64,000 nt of DNA from UBA1738 sp045538755 (GCA_045538755.1 JAZQEC010000008.1:42294-106293); one strand, 5' to 3'. Shown: positions 1-7,746, counted from the first letter of the stretch. Notes: generated from the letters alone by a model not told the origin. Program-made: numbers and translations.

Positions 1-83
1 GTCAATGCTTTAACTTTTTCTTCTTCCAGGTTTGCATCGATGATAAAAATTGTTTCATAGCTGTAGATTAGTTTTTCAGCCAT
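1..83 (-). CDS. rpsF: Ribosomal protein S6, N-terminal fragment (runs off the window)
   Basis: The visible 27 residues begin MAEKLIYSYETIFIIDANLE, the typical opening of ribosomal protein S6, a small-subunit protein that binds 16S rRNA together with S18. The ATG lies at 81-83 on the minus strand, preceded by a strong AAGGAGG ribosome binding site at about 91-97. The gene continues beyond base 1, so only the first beta strand is seen. In Firmicutes it usually heads an rpsF-ssb-rpsR operon, but those genes would be outside this window. The match to S6 is by pattern recognition of a short fragment, hence moderate confidence. Confidence 0.7.
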   Translation of the reverse strand, partial: MAEKLIYSYETIFIIDANLEEEKVKAL

Positions 84-159
84 TTTTCGCACCTCCTTAT
101 GGACTTATGTCCCAAGTTGTATCCCTTGGGCAAGGATTTTGCTCATTACAAGCTTTAAT

Positions 160-188
160 ATTATATACCATATTTTAGGGTTTGTCAA
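160..188 (-). promoter_or_regulatory. Sigma-A promoter of rpsF
   Basis: On the minus strand a perfect TTGACA (183-188) and TATAAT (160-165) are separated by exactly 17 bases. Transcription would start near 153 and run through a 70-base leader into rpsF. The -35 hexamer contains the TGA stop codon (185-187) of the upstream XRE gene. Confidence 0.85.
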
Positions 189-499
189 TGTTTTTTTAAA
201 TATTCTTTATTTTTTAATAATTCCTCGTAATAGGTATATAATTTTTGAACGCCTTTGTAGTTTAAGACAGATAAATCAAAACAATTTTTAGTTTCGAAAC
301 CTTTGTCTTTTGATGAAGGCGAAAAGAAATTGTTAGGAAGACGGAAAATACGGAAGTATTGCGCAATATGCGGACTTTGCGGCTGCCGGCTGCCATTTTC
401 CCAGTTTGCTATGCAGGAACGGGAAACTTTCATCATTTCAGCAAGTTCTTTTTGAGAAAGCTTTTTTGATATACGAAGTTCTTTTAATTTATTGTGCAT
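185..499 (-). CDS. XRE-family helix-turn-helix transcriptional regulator
   Basis: A 104-residue protein. Residues about 3-60 form an XRE/Cro-type helix-turn-helix (LKELRISKKLSQKELAEMM followed by the recognition-helix segment SRSCIANWENGSRQP). The rest is a short tail with no recognised domain. The ATG at 497-499 follows an AAAGGAGG site with good spacing. It lies 54 bases downstream of a ribbon-helix-helix gene on the same strand, and an AT-rich hairpin between the two may attenuate read-through. Such small DNA-binding pairs are often autoregulated or remnants of mobile elements; no toxin, integrase or phage gene accompanies them. The target is unknown. Confidence 0.8.
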   Translation of the reverse strand: MHNKLKELRISKKLSQKELAEMMKVSRSCIANWENGSRQPQSPHIAQYFRIFRLPNNFFSPSSKDKGFETKNCFDLSVLNYKGVQKLYTYYEELLKNKEYLKKH

Positions 500-533
500 T
501 TTGAAGCCTCCTTTTAAATGTAGGAATAATAAA

Positions 534-555
534 AAGTTGTGTTTTTACACAACTT
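534..555 (-). terminator. AT-rich hairpin between RHH and XRE genes
   Basis: A perfect 9-bp inverted repeat, AAGTTGTGT/ACACAACTT, with a 4-base loop overlaps the stop of the RHH gene. On the minus strand it is followed by TTTTTATT, so it may be a weak intrinsic terminator or attenuator. The stem is AT-rich, so full termination is doubtful. Confidence 0.5.
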
Positions 556-739
556 AATTATCATCTTCTTCGTCAAGATTTTCAAGCGCATCACGCACTG
601 CCGCAACCACAAATCCGGAAAATGTGCAGTCTTTTTTGCAAATTGCGGCTTCTACCTGGTCAATAATATCATTAGGAAAACGAATACTTTTATTAGTTGT
701 AGGCGGTGTTGAAGGAACTTTAAATTTTCTATTTCGCAC
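554..739 (-). CDS. Small ribbon-helix-helix (Arc/CopG-like) DNA-binding protein
   Basis: A GTG start at 737-739 sits 6 bases after GAGGTG and gives a 61-residue protein. The segment NKSIRFPNDIIDQVEAAI has the beta-strand-then-helix character of ribbon-helix-helix repressors, followed by a second helix (SGFVVAAVRDALENL) and an acidic tail. An upstream extension of the open frame lacks a ribosome binding site. Family members are dimeric repressors that usually control their own promoter. Two near-identical 15-base repeats upstream (767-806) are candidate operators. It is the first gene of a two-gene unit with the XRE gene. Confidence 0.65.
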   Translation of the reverse strand: MRNRKFKVPSTPPTTNKSIRFPNDIIDQVEAAICKKDCTFSGFVVAAVRDALENLDEEDDN

Positions 740-766
740 TAAAATCACCTCATAGGAAAAGTATAA

Positions 767-806
767 TACAAATGTGCTACATAATATGTACTGCAAACGT
801 GCTACA
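767..806 (-). promoter_or_regulatory. Direct-repeat operator candidates upstream of the RHH gene
   Basis: TACAAATGTGCTACA (767-781) and TGCAAACGTGCTACA (792-806) are direct repeats differing at two positions, with starts 25 bases apart. They lie immediately upstream of the RHH start, around a TATTAT-like -10 on the minus strand. Ribbon-helix-helix repressors commonly bind tandem repeats, so autoregulation is inferred, not shown. Confidence 0.5.
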
Positions 807-830
807 CTTTTAAGAGATGAAATGAACCTT

Positions 831-911
831 TATATATCTTTAGAAGGCGTAATAGTAGATATATAAAAATTTTATAAAAAGCTCCCTTTTGTAGCAAGAT
901 TTTTATAAAAT
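831..911. repeat. Two adjacent inverted repeats in the RHH-rnpB gap
   Basis: TATATATC (831-838) pairs with GATATATA (858-865), and ATTTTATAAAAA (869-880) pairs with TTTTTATAAAAT (900-911). Both are perfect but AT-only or nearly so. No gene is seen here. They could be part of a small RNA or simply AT-rich sequence. Confidence 0.35.
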
Positions 912-932
912 AAAAGAGCCAAAACGGCTCTT
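911..932 (-). terminator. Intrinsic terminator of rnpB
   Basis: On the minus strand the stem AAGAGCC/GGCTCTT (926-932 with 914-920, loop of 5) is followed by a T-rich run, about 13 bases beyond the end of the RNase P RNA. Confidence 0.75.
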
Positions 933-944
933 ATTTTCATTTTT

Positions 945-1268
945 GAGCAAGTCTGTAAGCCGGGTTCTGTATCGGACGGTCATCTATCTGTGGCATACGG
1001 TTACCCGAATGCTCAAGCCATCAGTCGCTTAATGCCGAGCAGACAATGAAAGCTGTCGATGTTGCTCCGGGTGGGGTTTACACGGGAATTCAGTTACCAT
1101 CTTCCCTGTGAGCTCTTACCTCACATTTCCACACTTACCAAAATGGCGTTTATTTTCTGTTGCACTATCCTTGGAGTCGCCTCCACCGGTCGTTAACCGG
1201 CACCCTTGCTCTATGGAGCCCGGACTTTCCTCACGCATATAAAATGCCCGCAACCGTCTGACTTACTC
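945..1268 (-). ncRNA. rnpB: RNase P RNA (class A/B bacterial ribozyme component)
   Basis: The catalytic RNA of ribonuclease P, which removes 5' leaders from tRNA precursors. Read on the minus strand, it contains the conserved segments GAGGAAAGTCCGGGCTCC near the 5' end, GGAGGCGACTCCAAGGATAG, and a 3' region with GACCGTCCGATACAGAACCC. The terminal P1 helix is visible: GAGTAAGTC (1268-1260) pairs with GACTTGCTC (953-945) with one G-U. The length of about 324 bases is normal. A consensus promoter and an intrinsic terminator flank it. An open frame on the opposite strand across this gene is not coding. Confidence 0.95.
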
Positions 1269-1275
1269 AAAAGGT

Positions 1276-1304
1276 ATTATAATATTTTTAAAAAATTTTG
1301 TCAA
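1276..1304 (-). promoter_or_regulatory. Sigma-A promoter of rnpB
   Basis: Perfect TTGACA (1299-1304) and TATAAT (1276-1281) on the minus strand, 17 bases apart, placing the start near 1268, where the P1 helix begins. The -35 contains the TGA stop of the upstream small membrane-protein gene. Confidence 0.9.
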
Positions 1305-1468
1305 GCGCCCGGCCTAAACATTAAATATGCTGCAAATGCCACAGTCCCGAGAGAAAGGATAGATATGAAACTTGCACCAAGCAGATTTTTTTCTTTAAAT
1401 GTCCATATTCCGTACATTATGCATCGCACGCTGACTGCTATTACTATTAAAAAAACCAAAATATTCAC
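1301..1468 (-). CDS. Small two-TM protein at the end of the ger operon (GerD-subunit-like candidate)
   Basis: A 55-residue open frame starts at GTG (1466-1468), which overlaps the TAG stop of gerC by one base; the GGAG of the gerC 3' end lies 12 bases upstream. It reads MNILVFLIVIAVSV, then a short polar loop (TFKEKN), then a second hydrophobic segment ending LMFRPGA. That is two predicted membrane helices. Small two-helix D subunits encoded next to gerA-type operons are known in Bacillus and modulate germinant response; size, topology and position fit, but I cannot show homology. The overlap implies translational coupling. The stop codon lies inside the rnpB -35 box. Confidence 0.6.
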   Translation of the reverse strand: MNILVFLIVIAVSVRCIMYGIWTFKEKNLLGASFISILSLGTVAFAAYLMFRPGA

Positions 1469-2703
1469 TATTTCTTTTCACTCCTCACAACAAGACCTGT
1501 ACGTCTTATCATAAAGTCAACATCTACATCAAATTGAGCATTTTTATATTTTTCTTTCCATTTATATTCGGAGAATGAATTGGTATCTACAAAATTACGT
1601 TTTGCGTAACTTCCAAATCCAACAATGTCTGTCCCCATTTGAATGGTTTTTTCTAGAAATTCATTTGTTTGTGACTTTATTTCATCAGTTACTTCATTAA
1701 CAAATTCATCGAGGTTATCCTCTACCGAAATGTCTGGACTTGAGGAATAAAAGTCTGCTTCAAGAGAAATTTTTATTTGAATTTTAGGCGAATCTCCTGA
1801 TGTGTCCACAGTTATTTTGGGTTTATGGTTTTGCTGCTGGAGAACTGTTATAGGGTCATCAGGTGTACGGCTGTAACGATATGCAACATAGCTACTCTTA
1901 TACTGTCCTGTCAGTATGTTGTAAATTTCAGTTTCTATGTCCCCCATTTCGCCGACCATTTTATCAAAATCAAAAACAGCCATGCCCATAACTTCAGTTT
2001 CCTTCTTTTCTACCGGTACATCTCCGGCGATGTAATCTTCAAGACGGTACTGATACCCTGTATCACTAAAATTATCCGTCCCTTTTTCTTTGGAAACAGA
2101 ACACACTGGAAGAACGGTACTCTTTTCGTCACTTCCCGCGTAAAAATAAAAATCTTGTCCTAATGTTTGCGGAATAAAGCCTGAATAGTCATTTTCGAAA
2201 ATCATTGTGTAGTATCTGACAGGATTTACTTCTGTTTCAGGATTTACGGCTTCTAAAAAATCCTTTGCCTTGCCCTTACTTACAGCGATATAGGTGTTAG
2301 GTCTTATATCGCTGCTCCTCCCTATCGTTTCCAATAAATCCTCTAAGCCTTCTTTTGCCATTTCCTCTGAAACAACGAGCAGCTTTGTATGAGAAAGAGT
2401 AAAGGTTTTACTTATAATGTGGTTGGCTATATTTACGGCGGAATATATGCTGGGTGCGGTAACTGTGATGTTTTCAATGCTGTCCTGACCGCCCTTTCCG
2501 CCTTCCTGACTTGCGCCGCCGCTTATTTTTGCGGGATTGGCAAACTGAAGAGTTATATCAAATTTTGCATCAGGCTTTTCTGCCGTATCAACGCCGATTG
2601 CCACAACATATCCCAATGTATCCGGTTCTGTGGCGTCGCTGCAGCCTGAAACAATTAAACAGCAAAATAGGACTATCCCAATTTTAAAAAGCTTATTTTT
2701 CAT
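1468..2703 (-). CDS. gerC: Spore germination lipoprotein, Ger(x)C family
   Basis: A 411-residue C subunit of a spore germinant receptor, which sits in the spore inner membrane and, with the A and B subunits, senses nutrients to trigger germination. The N-terminus MKNKLFKIGIVLFCCLIVSGC is a lipoprotein signal with lipobox IVSGC. The body has the Ger(x)C features LGYVVAIGVD and TYIAVSKGKA. The ATG at 2701-2703 follows AAGGAGG; an upstream in-frame start has no better site. Its start overlaps the end of gerB by 11 bases, giving gene order A-B-C. A small two-TM gene overlaps its stop. Confidence 0.9.
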   Translation of the reverse strand: MKNKLFKIGIVLFCCLIVSGCSDATEPDTLGYVVAIGVDTAEKPDAKFDITLQFANPAKISGGASQEGGKGGQDSIENITVTAPSIYSAVNIANHIISKTFTLSHTKLLVVSEEMAKEGLEDLLETIGRSSDIRPNTYIAVSKGKAKDFLEAVNPETEVNPVRYYTMIFENDYSGFIPQTLGQDFYFYAGSDEKSTVLPVCSVSKEKGTDNFSDTGYQYRLEDYIAGDVPVEKKETEVMGMAVFDFDKMVGEMGDIETEIYNILTGQYKSSYVAYRYSRTPDDPITVLQQQNHKPKITVDTSGDSPKIQIKISLEADFYSSSPDISVEDNLDEFVNEVTDEIKSQTNEFLEKTIQMGTDIVGFGSYAKRNFVDTNSFSEYKWKEKYKNAQFDVDVDFMIRRTGLVVRSEKK

Positions 2704-3784
2704 ATTTTGTCCTCCTTGTAGCAATAAAAATGAGAGGTATTATAATAGGAAGAAAATATGCAAGCGGGATTAGTTTTTCTTTGAAGGCATAAGCAGAATC
2801 GAGTAGGGCGACAACAGAAGTCGGCTCAAAGGATAAGAGCGAAATAATAGTCACCACACAAGGGATTAACGGCTTAGAATACCTTAGCTTAAAGGTGTTT
2901 TGGAATACATTACAAAGTATAAACACATAAATTGACGAATAAAGAAGCTGAGTTATTGACCATACAAACTCAAAAAGCGCCTCAAACCGCTGAAAGTATT
3001 CGCCTGCTCTGACCATTCGTGAAAGCTGATACGGAATAAGCAAAAACTCACGTGAATACGGATATGGGTACGTAAGACCGTAGGAAATACAGATTAGAGT
3101 AAGCGTAAATCCCGCTATCAAAACCGCATTTTTGCCGCTTTTTTTAACCATTTCAATATCTTTGCAATAAGGAAGCAGCAGATTGAGCGCTAAAATATCC
3201 GAAAAGCAGGACATATCTCTGAGGCCTTTAATAAAAATATTTTTTGCGCCTGTTCCTAATGCTGGGAACAGATTATTTATATTATAGCTCGGAATAAGTG
3301 CAACAAACAGAACTCCCAGAAAGAAAAGACAAAATGGGAAAAACAGAGCATTTATGGTAGCTAAAGAGCCAAACCCGCTATATGCCCCTATCATAACTGT
3401 AAAGGCAAAGAAAATCATTATATACTCAATTTTTGTTTTAGGAAGAAGGATTATTTTTACCGATTCAGCAAATGTCCGCATTTCTGTGCCTACATTTGCT
3501 ACAATGATGGCGGCAACAGAAAGGGACACTAAAATCTTGAGAGGCATCTTCCCTATGCTCTCGGCTAGCTGAATTATAGACTTGTTGCCTGTGTACTGAT
3601 AAAACTTTAATGATATTATCAAAAGCAAATACGCAATGAGGGACATAAAAATGGCTTGTATCCAGGCAGCATTTCCGCTTGTTTTGAATAAAAATCTCGG
3701 GAAAGCAAATATCATTTTAGTAATAAGAAGATTTGACATTAATAATGTAAGCTGTCGTGAATTTAAACTTATACTATCGTTCAT
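2693..3784 (-). CDS. gerB: Spore germination permease-like protein, GerB family
   Basis: A 363-residue integral membrane protein with about ten hydrophobic segments, matching the GerAB/endospore germination permease family (APC superfamily fold). In known systems this B subunit carries the germinant-binding site. It opens MNDSISLNSRQLTLLMSNLL and ends in a basic tail. The start at 3782-3784 follows AAGGAG with normal spacing. It lies between gerA and gerC on the same strand. A parS site (3809-3824) occupies the short gap to gerA, so the operon contains a chromosome-segregation site. Expression in the forespore would be expected, but I did not identify a convincing sigma-G promoter. Confidence 0.9.
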   Translation of the reverse strand: MNDSISLNSRQLTLLMSNLLITKMIFAFPRFLFKTSGNAAWIQAIFMSLIAYLLLIISLKFYQYTGNKSIIQLAESIGKMPLKILVSLSVAAIIVANVGTEMRTFAESVKIILLPKTKIEYIMIFFAFTVMIGAYSGFGSLATINALFFPFCLFFLGVLFVALIPSYNINNLFPALGTGAKNIFIKGLRDMSCFSDILALNLLLPYCKDIEMVKKSGKNAVLIAGFTLTLICISYGLTYPYPYSREFLLIPYQLSRMVRAGEYFQRFEALFEFVWSITQLLYSSIYVFILCNVFQNTFKLRYSKPLIPCVVTIISLLSFEPTSVVALLDSAYAFKEKLIPLAYFLPIIIPLIFIATRRTKYEK

Positions 3785-3808
3785 ATTTTCATAGCTCCTT
3801 CTGTCTTA

Positions 3809-3824
3809 TGTTTCACGTGAAACA
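3809..3824. promoter_or_regulatory. parS centromere site (perfect consensus)
   Basis: TGTTTCACGTGAAACA is a perfect 16-bp palindrome matching the Firmicutes parS consensus TGTTNCACGTGAAACA. ParB (encoded 2.6 kb away) would bind here and spread. It sits between gerA and gerB. Confidence 0.95.
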
Positions 3825-3828
3825 TAGT

Positions 3829-5451
3829 CTATTTCCCAATAATCCACTTTTTGCTAATCTTGTCCTCCCTTTTTTTCTTTTTTGGATTAAGATATTTAGG
3901 CCTGTCTTCCGTGCGCCATATTTCGGGCACAAAGACGGCGTCTTTATAAAGGTTATTTCCCGGCAAAGGCGATAAAAACGGCACTCCAAAGCTTTTGCTT
4001 GATGCAACAAGCACTGCGTAAATGAAAAGGCCGAGAGCGATTCCAAAAAAGCCAAGGCTGCTGCCCAGCAGTATAAAAATAAATTTAAGGATACGAAAAC
4101 TCCAGCCAAGAGAATAATCGGCATTAGCAAACGAGCCAATACCTGTCAAAGCTACAATTATAATCATAATCGGACTGACAATTTTAGCACTGACTGCTGC
4201 CTGACCTAAAATAAGGCCTCCTACAATGCCTAAAATAGAGCCTAAAGGACCCGGCATTCGAATGCCTGCTTCTCGTATCATTTCAAAAGCAAATTCCATT
4301 AATAGAAGCTCAACAATGCTTGGAAACGGCACGTTTTGCCGCGCCGAGCTTATCGCATACAAAAGATATGTTGGGAGCATTTCTTCGTGGAACATTGTTA
4401 TGGCTATAAAAAGCCCCGGTAAAAGTACCGAAATAAAGATAGCCGCAAGCCGTATAAGGCGTGACATATTTGCAAAATCATTTCTCAAATAAGCATCTGC
4501 TGCGGCGTGAGTCATTTCGTATGCGTTGGTTGGAAATATCAATGCGCGTGGGCTTCCGTTCAAAATTAATGCCACTCTTCCCTCGGATAGCGCCCGTGCT
4601 ACCCTATCAGGCCGTTCGGTTGCAAGCACGTGTCCTGTAATCATAAGCGGGCTGTCCTCAATCATCATAGAAATTTCTTCTATTGAAATAACATAGTCTA
4701 TTGATATGCTGTCAAGCCTTCTTCGAACCTCCGCCACGAGTTCTTCGTTAGCCACGTCTGAAATGTACATTAAAACGCCTCGTGTCTTGGAAACATTACC
4801 TAAAACAGTCTTTTCGCATATAAGCTTTTCTGTTTTTAAAATTTTTCGTACCTGTGCTGAATTTCCTCTAAGCATTTCAGCAAATGCTTCCTGCGGGCCG
4901 TATATAGATTGCTCATTTTCGGGCTTTTCAATGCTTCTGGTGGGCCAACCCTTGACATCTGCGGAAAATCCTTCATTAACACCGTCCACAAAGATCCCGC
5001 AGCTTCCAAAGTTAACATCGTCAATAATGCTGTCAAAATCGCTTGTTTTTTGCACTTGATTATGAGTAAGCAGTTTTTCTTGAATATATTCTGCGGTTTT
5101 GTATTTTTCGGTTTCATTTAAAATAGGAAGCTCTAAAAGAGGTTTTATAATGCTTGTGTTAATAAAATCACTTTTACACATTCCTTCATAAAACACAATA
5201 AAAGCTTTAGTGTCCCCAAAAAGCGACAAGCTTCGTATAACGACGTCGTTGTTGTGTGGGTAGTCAAATCGTTTTTCGATATACTTTCGGTTTTCATCTA
5301 TATCTGAAAAAACAGACGGAGTTTCAGGAGTGGACTTTTCCTTTCGGACGTCATATATGGGATAGTCAACTCTTTTTTCAAGGCTAAAAGAAAAATTTTC
5401 TTCAGGGGGTGTGTATGTCAATATTTTTTTCGCAAAATTAAATAATTTCAT
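3829..5451 (-). CDS. gerA: Spore germination protein GerA family (A subunit)
   Basis: A 540-residue A subunit of a germinant receptor. It has a soluble N-terminal region (about 1-300) with family features DVVIRSLSLFGD and a TRGVLMYISD segment, and a membrane C-terminal region with several helices (PGLFIAITMFHEEMLP, IGSFANADYSLGWSFRILKF). The C-terminal tail is strongly basic (NPKKKKREDK). Length is normal for the family. The start at 5449-5451 has only a modest GAAAGG site. It is the first gene of gerA-gerB-gerC and is divergent from parA. In related systems the A subunit forms a ligand-gated ion channel. Confidence 0.92.
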   Translation of the reverse strand: MKLFNFAKKILTYTPPEENFSFSLEKRVDYPIYDVRKEKSTPETPSVFSDIDENRKYIEKRFDYPHNNDVVIRSLSLFGDTKAFIVFYEGMCKSDFINTSIIKPLLELPILNETEKYKTAEYIQEKLLTHNQVQKTSDFDSIIDDVNFGSCGIFVDGVNEGFSADVKGWPTRSIEKPENEQSIYGPQEAFAEMLRGNSAQVRKILKTEKLICEKTVLGNVSKTRGVLMYISDVANEELVAEVRRRLDSISIDYVISIEEISMMIEDSPLMITGHVLATERPDRVARALSEGRVALILNGSPRALIFPTNAYEMTHAAADAYLRNDFANMSRLIRLAAIFISVLLPGLFIAITMFHEEMLPTYLLYAISSARQNVPFPSIVELLLMEFAFEMIREAGIRMPGPLGSILGIVGGLILGQAAVSAKIVSPIMIIIVALTGIGSFANADYSLGWSFRILKFIFILLGSSLGFFGIALGLFIYAVLVASSKSFGVPFLSPLPGNNLYKDAVFVPEIWRTEDRPKYLNPKKKKREDKISKKWIIGK

Positions 5452-5537
5452 ATAAATGCCTTTCTCAAGCTACAAATGGCTACTCTTTTACGCTATTTTT
5501 TTCCATTTTACATAAAATATTCAAAAAAACTTAAAAA

Positions 5538-5553
5538 TGTTTCATGTGAAACA
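5538..5553. promoter_or_regulatory. Second parS-like site upstream of parA
   Basis: TGTTTCATGTGAAACA differs from the parS consensus at one central base (CATGTG for CACGTG). It lies in the gerA-parA divergent gap and abuts the -35 of the parA promoter, so ParB binding could repress parAB. Confidence 0.85.
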
Positions 5554-5581
5554 TTTACATTTCTATTTTTTGTGATATAAT
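5554..5581 (+). promoter_or_regulatory. Promoter of parA-parB
   Basis: TTTACA (5554-5559) and a perfect TATAAT (5576-5581) with a 16-base spacer. The -35 begins one base after the parS-like palindrome, which suggests autoregulation by ParB. Confidence 0.7.
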
Positions 5582-5625
5582 AGGATAAGAGAAGATTAAA
5601 AATTAAGTAGCAAAGGATACAGTGT

Positions 5626-6393
5626 ATGGGAAAAATAATTGCCGTAACGAATCAGAAGGGTGGGGTAGGTAAAACTACAACGTCGGTTAATCTGGCTGCC
5701 TGCCTTGCTTATAAAGGAAAGAAAGTCCTTGTAATCGATAGTGATGCTCAGGGCAACTCGACGTCCGGTCTTGGTATCAGCAAGGATTCTATTGAATATT
5801 CTTTGTATGACTGTTTAGCAGACAGAAGCAAAACCAAAGATGCTATAATTAAAACAAGTTGCAGAGGATTATCGCTAATTCCGTCGCTTCCGGAGCTTTC
5901 GGCAGCCGAAATTGAGCTTGCAGCCGAAGAAAACCGTGAGCATTTTCTGGAACAAGCAATAAACGAGGTGCGGGATGACTATGATTTTATCATAATCGAC
6001 TCTCCGCCGGCACTTGGGATGCTTACAATTAACATAATGACGGCATCTGACAGCGTACTTATCCCGATTCAGTGTGAATATTATGCGCTTGAGGGGTTGT
6101 CACAGCTTATCAGTTCGATAAGAAACATAAAGAAATCGCTTAATAAAGACCTTGAAATTGAGGGTATTCTGGCGACTATGTTCGATTCCAGAACAAATCT
6201 TTCACAGCAGGTGCTTGAAGAGGTTAAAAAACACTTTCCGGATAAGGTATTTTCGACGCTAATACCGAGAAATGTGAGGCTTTCAGAGGCTCCGAGCTAC
6301 GGTCAGCCTATAATTAAGTATGATATTACATCAAAAGGTGCTGAAGCTTATTTCGCTTTGGCACGGGAAATAATTAAAAATAACAAGAGGTGA
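5626..6393 (+). CDS. parA: Chromosome-partitioning ATPase ParA/Soj
   Basis: A 255-residue ParA/Soj ATPase that works with ParB and parS in origin segregation and, in Bacillus, modulates DnaA. The deviant Walker A motif KGGVGKTT is at residues 11-18, followed by the DSDAQGNSTSGLG region and the Walker B-like IIDSPPALG. Length and start (MGKIIAVTNQ) are typical of chromosomal Soj. The ribosome binding site is AAAGGA, 8 bases from the ATG. It is followed after 4 bases by parB. The gene pair, with two parS sites close by, suggests an origin-proximal location. Confidence 0.96.
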   Translation: MGKIIAVTNQKGGVGKTTTSVNLAACLAYKGKKVLVIDSDAQGNSTSGLGISKDSIEYSLYDCLADRSKTKDAIIKTSCRGLSLIPSLPELSAAEIELAAEENREHFLEQAINEVRDDYDFIIIDSPPALGMLTINIMTASDSVLIPIQCEYYALEGLSQLISSIRNIKKSLNKDLEIEGILATMFDSRTNLSQQVLEEVKKHFPDKVFSTLIPRNVRLSEAPSYGQPIIKYDITSKGAEAYFALAREIIKNNKR

Positions 6394-6397
6394 TTAA

Positions 6398-7243
6398 ATG
6401 GCTAAAAACGGCTTAGGAAAGGGACTTGGCGCAATTTTTGCTGAGGAAGAGGACAAGCAGGGTGTTTTAGAGGTTAAGATTACCGATGTAATGCCTAATA
6501 AAAACCAACCTCGAAAAACCTTTGATGAAGATAAACTTGAAGCACTTTCGGACTCAATAAAAGAGCACGGAATAATTCAGCCGATTGTTGTGACGCAAAA
6601 TGGGGACACATATACTATTGTTGCGGGTGAAAGACGCTGGCGTGCTGCAAAAAAAGCAGGAATAAAGAAAATTCCTGTTTTAGTGCGAGATTATTCAGAT
6701 GTGGCAGTGCGTGAAATTGCGCTTATTGAAAACCTTCAAAGAGAAGATTTGAACCCTATTGAAGAAGCTCTTGGCTATCGCTCATTGATGGACGAATACA
6801 ATCTTACACAGGAGGAAATAAGCACAAAAATCGGAAAAAGCCGCAGTGCTATCGCAAATTCTGTCCGCCTTTTAAGTCTTGATAAAGATATTCAGGCAAG
6901 GCTTATTTCAGGCGAAATTACTGAAGGCCATGCAAGATGCGCTCTTTCTGTTCCTGCAGGAGTTGTACGCGAATTTTTCATAAATAGAATCATTGAAGAC
7001 GGACTTAATGTCCGTCAGGCGGAGCTTTTGGCAAAAGATTTAGCTAAAGAACCGTCTTCAAAATCAAAAAAACAGGAGAATACGGCATACAAAATTGAGC
7101 TTGAGCGTATTTCAAAAAATCTTGAGCAGTATCTTGGAACGAAGGTTAAACTTTCAGGGACAGTAAAAAAAGGAAAAATCGAGATTGAGTATTACGGAAA
7201 TGAAGACCTTGAACGTCTTTTAGACCTGATTAGTCGGAGGTGA
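6398..7243 (+). CDS. parB: Chromosome-partitioning protein ParB/Spo0J
   Basis: A 281-residue ParB/Spo0J. The N-terminal CTP-binding region contains GERRWRA (arginine-rich box) and the ENLQREDLNPIEEA motif, followed by the helix-turn-helix (LTQEEISTKIGKSRSAIANSVRLL) that reads parS, and a C-terminal dimerisation domain. ParB loads at parS, slides as a CTP-dependent clamp and recruits condensin. The N-terminus AKNGLGKGLGAIF contains the LGKGLGALF-type ParA-stimulating peptide. AGAGGTG precedes the ATG. It forms an operon with parA. Confidence 0.96.
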   Translation: MAKNGLGKGLGAIFAEEEDKQGVLEVKITDVMPNKNQPRKTFDEDKLEALSDSIKEHGIIQPIVVTQNGDTYTIVAGERRWRAAKKAGIKKIPVLVRDYSDVAVREIALIENLQREDLNPIEEALGYRSLMDEYNLTQEEISTKIGKSRSAIANSVRLLSLDKDIQARLISGEITEGHARCALSVPAGVVREFFINRIIEDGLNVRQAELLAKDLAKEPSSKSKKQENTAYKIELERISKNLEQYLGTKVKLSGTVKKGKIEIEYYGNEDLERLLDLISRR

Positions 7244-7248
7244 GGAAT

Positions 7249-7710
7249 ATGGCACAAAAAAATAACGACAATAAATCCCTGATAATTTACACAGCGCTGA
7301 TTTTTCTGGTAGCAATTTTTATGATTGTAATATCATTTTTTGCCCAAACGCACCTTGAGGAGCTCAAGGTAAGTGAAAAAACTGCTGAGAATGTAACACT
7401 TTCAAATAAGGCAGCGCAGGTAAGCGAGGAAAATTTACAGCTTGTAGAGCTAAATAAGACGCTTAGAATAAAAAATAAGGACCTTTTAGATCAAAACTCA
7501 GCATTAATTATTGAAAGAGACGCAATTATTGCTGAACGAGATGCGATTTCAAAGCAAAATGAAGCATACGAAGCATTTTTAGATGTGTATGCAAAATTGC
7601 TCAAGAGAGATAAAAAAGGCGCAAAAGCGCTACTTTTAGGCATATTTACAGAGGATTTAAGTCCTCAGCAGAAAGAAATTTACGATAAATTGGCAAAAGA
7701 GATTGAGTAA
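7249..7710 (+). CDS. Single-TM coiled-coil protein between parB and serS
   Basis: About 153 residues: a short polar start, one membrane helix (about residues 12-32, IIYTALIFLVAIFMIVISFF), then a long Glu/Lys/Asn-rich coiled coil (about 40-110) and a small C-terminal domain ending DKLAKEIE. I do not recognise the family. An upstream in-frame GTG at 7240 lies on top of the ribosome binding site, so the ATG at 7249, preceded by GGAGGTGAGG, is preferred. It follows parB by 5 bases, suggesting co-transcription with parAB. By shape it could be a membrane anchor or a division-related protein, but nothing proves this. Confidence 0.75.
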   Translation: MAQKNNDNKSLIIYTALIFLVAIFMIVISFFAQTHLEELKVSEKTAENVTLSNKAAQVSEENLQLVELNKTLRIKNKDLLDQNSALIIERDAIIAERDAISKQNEAYEAFLDVYAKLLKRDKKGAKALLLGIFTEDLSPQQKEIYDKLAKEIE

Positions 7711-7746
7711 CTTCCTATTATAATAAATACGATTGGAGAGATAAAA

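Noticed and set aside
185..739. Toxin-antitoxin module formed by the RHH and XRE genes
   Set aside because: Both products are DNA-binding; neither shows a toxin fold, so a regulator pair is the safer call.
1206..1514. Open frame of 102 codons on the plus strand across rnpB
   Set aside because: It lies antisense to RNase P RNA and the ger-operon small gene, lacks a ribosome binding site and has no domain.
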